Source: Streptococcus parasanguinis (GTDB lineage Bacteria > Bacillota > Bacilli > Lactobacillales > Streptococcaceae). From it: DNA of 33,360 nucleotides. How positions within the stretch are numbered: position 1 is the stretch's first letter; each line of letters starts with the position of its first letter. A program made the translations under genes and the position numbers. The stretch spans positions 1 through 33,360 of the forward strand of contig NZ_JUPI01000106.1 in the NCBI RefSeq assembly GCF_001074805.1, in the 5' to 3' direction. Under the pieces are notes generated by a model, which had not been told where the DNA came from, did not search any database, and saw only the letters and a list, made by a program, of their open reading frames with translations. Positions 33,293 through 33,360 of the stretch are shown here, piece after piece.

Positions 33293-33360
33293 GAGAGTGG
33301 GACAAAAGTCCTAGCCTCTCAATTGTTTTTGGATTGTCGAGCAAGACGCAGTGGTTGAGT
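33293..33360 (-). repeat. Dispersed repeat, right copy (inverted)
   Basis: Reverse complement of 44-111 with five mismatches. Two mismatches fall in the outer hairpin stem and weaken it (GAGAG...CTCTC still pairs), so termination here should be less efficient. The repeat continues past the window end. Confidence 0.8.

Noticed and set aside
33159..33344. Minus-strand open frame of 61 codons at the right end
   Set aside because: It runs from the dispersed repeat into a terminator hairpin and has no ribosome site.

Overview
The window is a stretch of a low-GC Gram-positive chromosome. Gene content points to Streptococcus, probably a viridans (mitis/sanguinis/parasanguinis-like) species: a VicRKX set with a one-membrane-segment VicK, an rnc-smc-HAD-HAD-ftsY cluster, zwf, hprK-lgt, tex-sprT, streptococcus-restricted small proteins (DUF3270, SPJ_0845 family), and a streptococcal-type dispersed repeat. 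Species assignment is inference.

Layout. 1-120: one copy of a dispersed repeat whose hairpin ends the first operon. 123-2009 (-): MetE-like methyltransferase and a cyclase-family protein, behind a promoter with an MtaR/MetR-type box. 2171-2806: divergent ydbC and a small YolD-like gene sharing a palindrome. 2822-5134 (-): two U32 proteins (TrhP pair, tRNA hydroxylation). 5264-5557 (+): DUF3270 membrane protein with a perfect VicR/WalR box before its promoter. 5687-8258 (-): hprK-lgt-DUF948-YtxH. 8399-9100 (-): PspC protein and a membrane protein broken by a 7-G tract. 9175-11743 (-): tex-sprT. 11922-13788 (+): SPJ_0845 mini-protein and a two-component permease. 13993-15459 (+): zwf. 15551-23052 (-): the overlapping rnc-smc-HAD-HAD-ftsY operon. 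30166-33029 (-): vicR-vicK-vicX.

The accessory part lies between rnc and vicX, which are neighbours in some streptococci. It has two halves. About 23.09-27.58 kb is a small AT-rich integrative element or prophage remnant: a membrane protein, a SAP-domain protein, a repressor C-terminal fragment (S24 family), a PemK/MazF-like protein split by a coiled coil, a nested-hairpin element with its own promoter and terminator, and a tyrosine integrase. An 11-bp direct repeat flanks it; the left copy contains the extended -10 of the rnc promoter. About 27.6-30.04 kb (-) holds a YbaN protein, a lipoprotein, two DUF443-type membrane proteins and a gene remnant, which could be orphan immunity-type cargo.

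The core genes cover cell-envelope control (VicRKX, Lgt, PspC), protein targeting (FtsY), chromosome organisation (SMC), RNA maturation (RNase III, TrhP), carbon control (HprK) and the pentose phosphate route (Zwf). The most novel-looking items are the structured element before the integrase, the insertion-containing PemK-like protein, the att/promoter overlap, the candidate leaderless starts, and the inverted repeat pair bounding the window.
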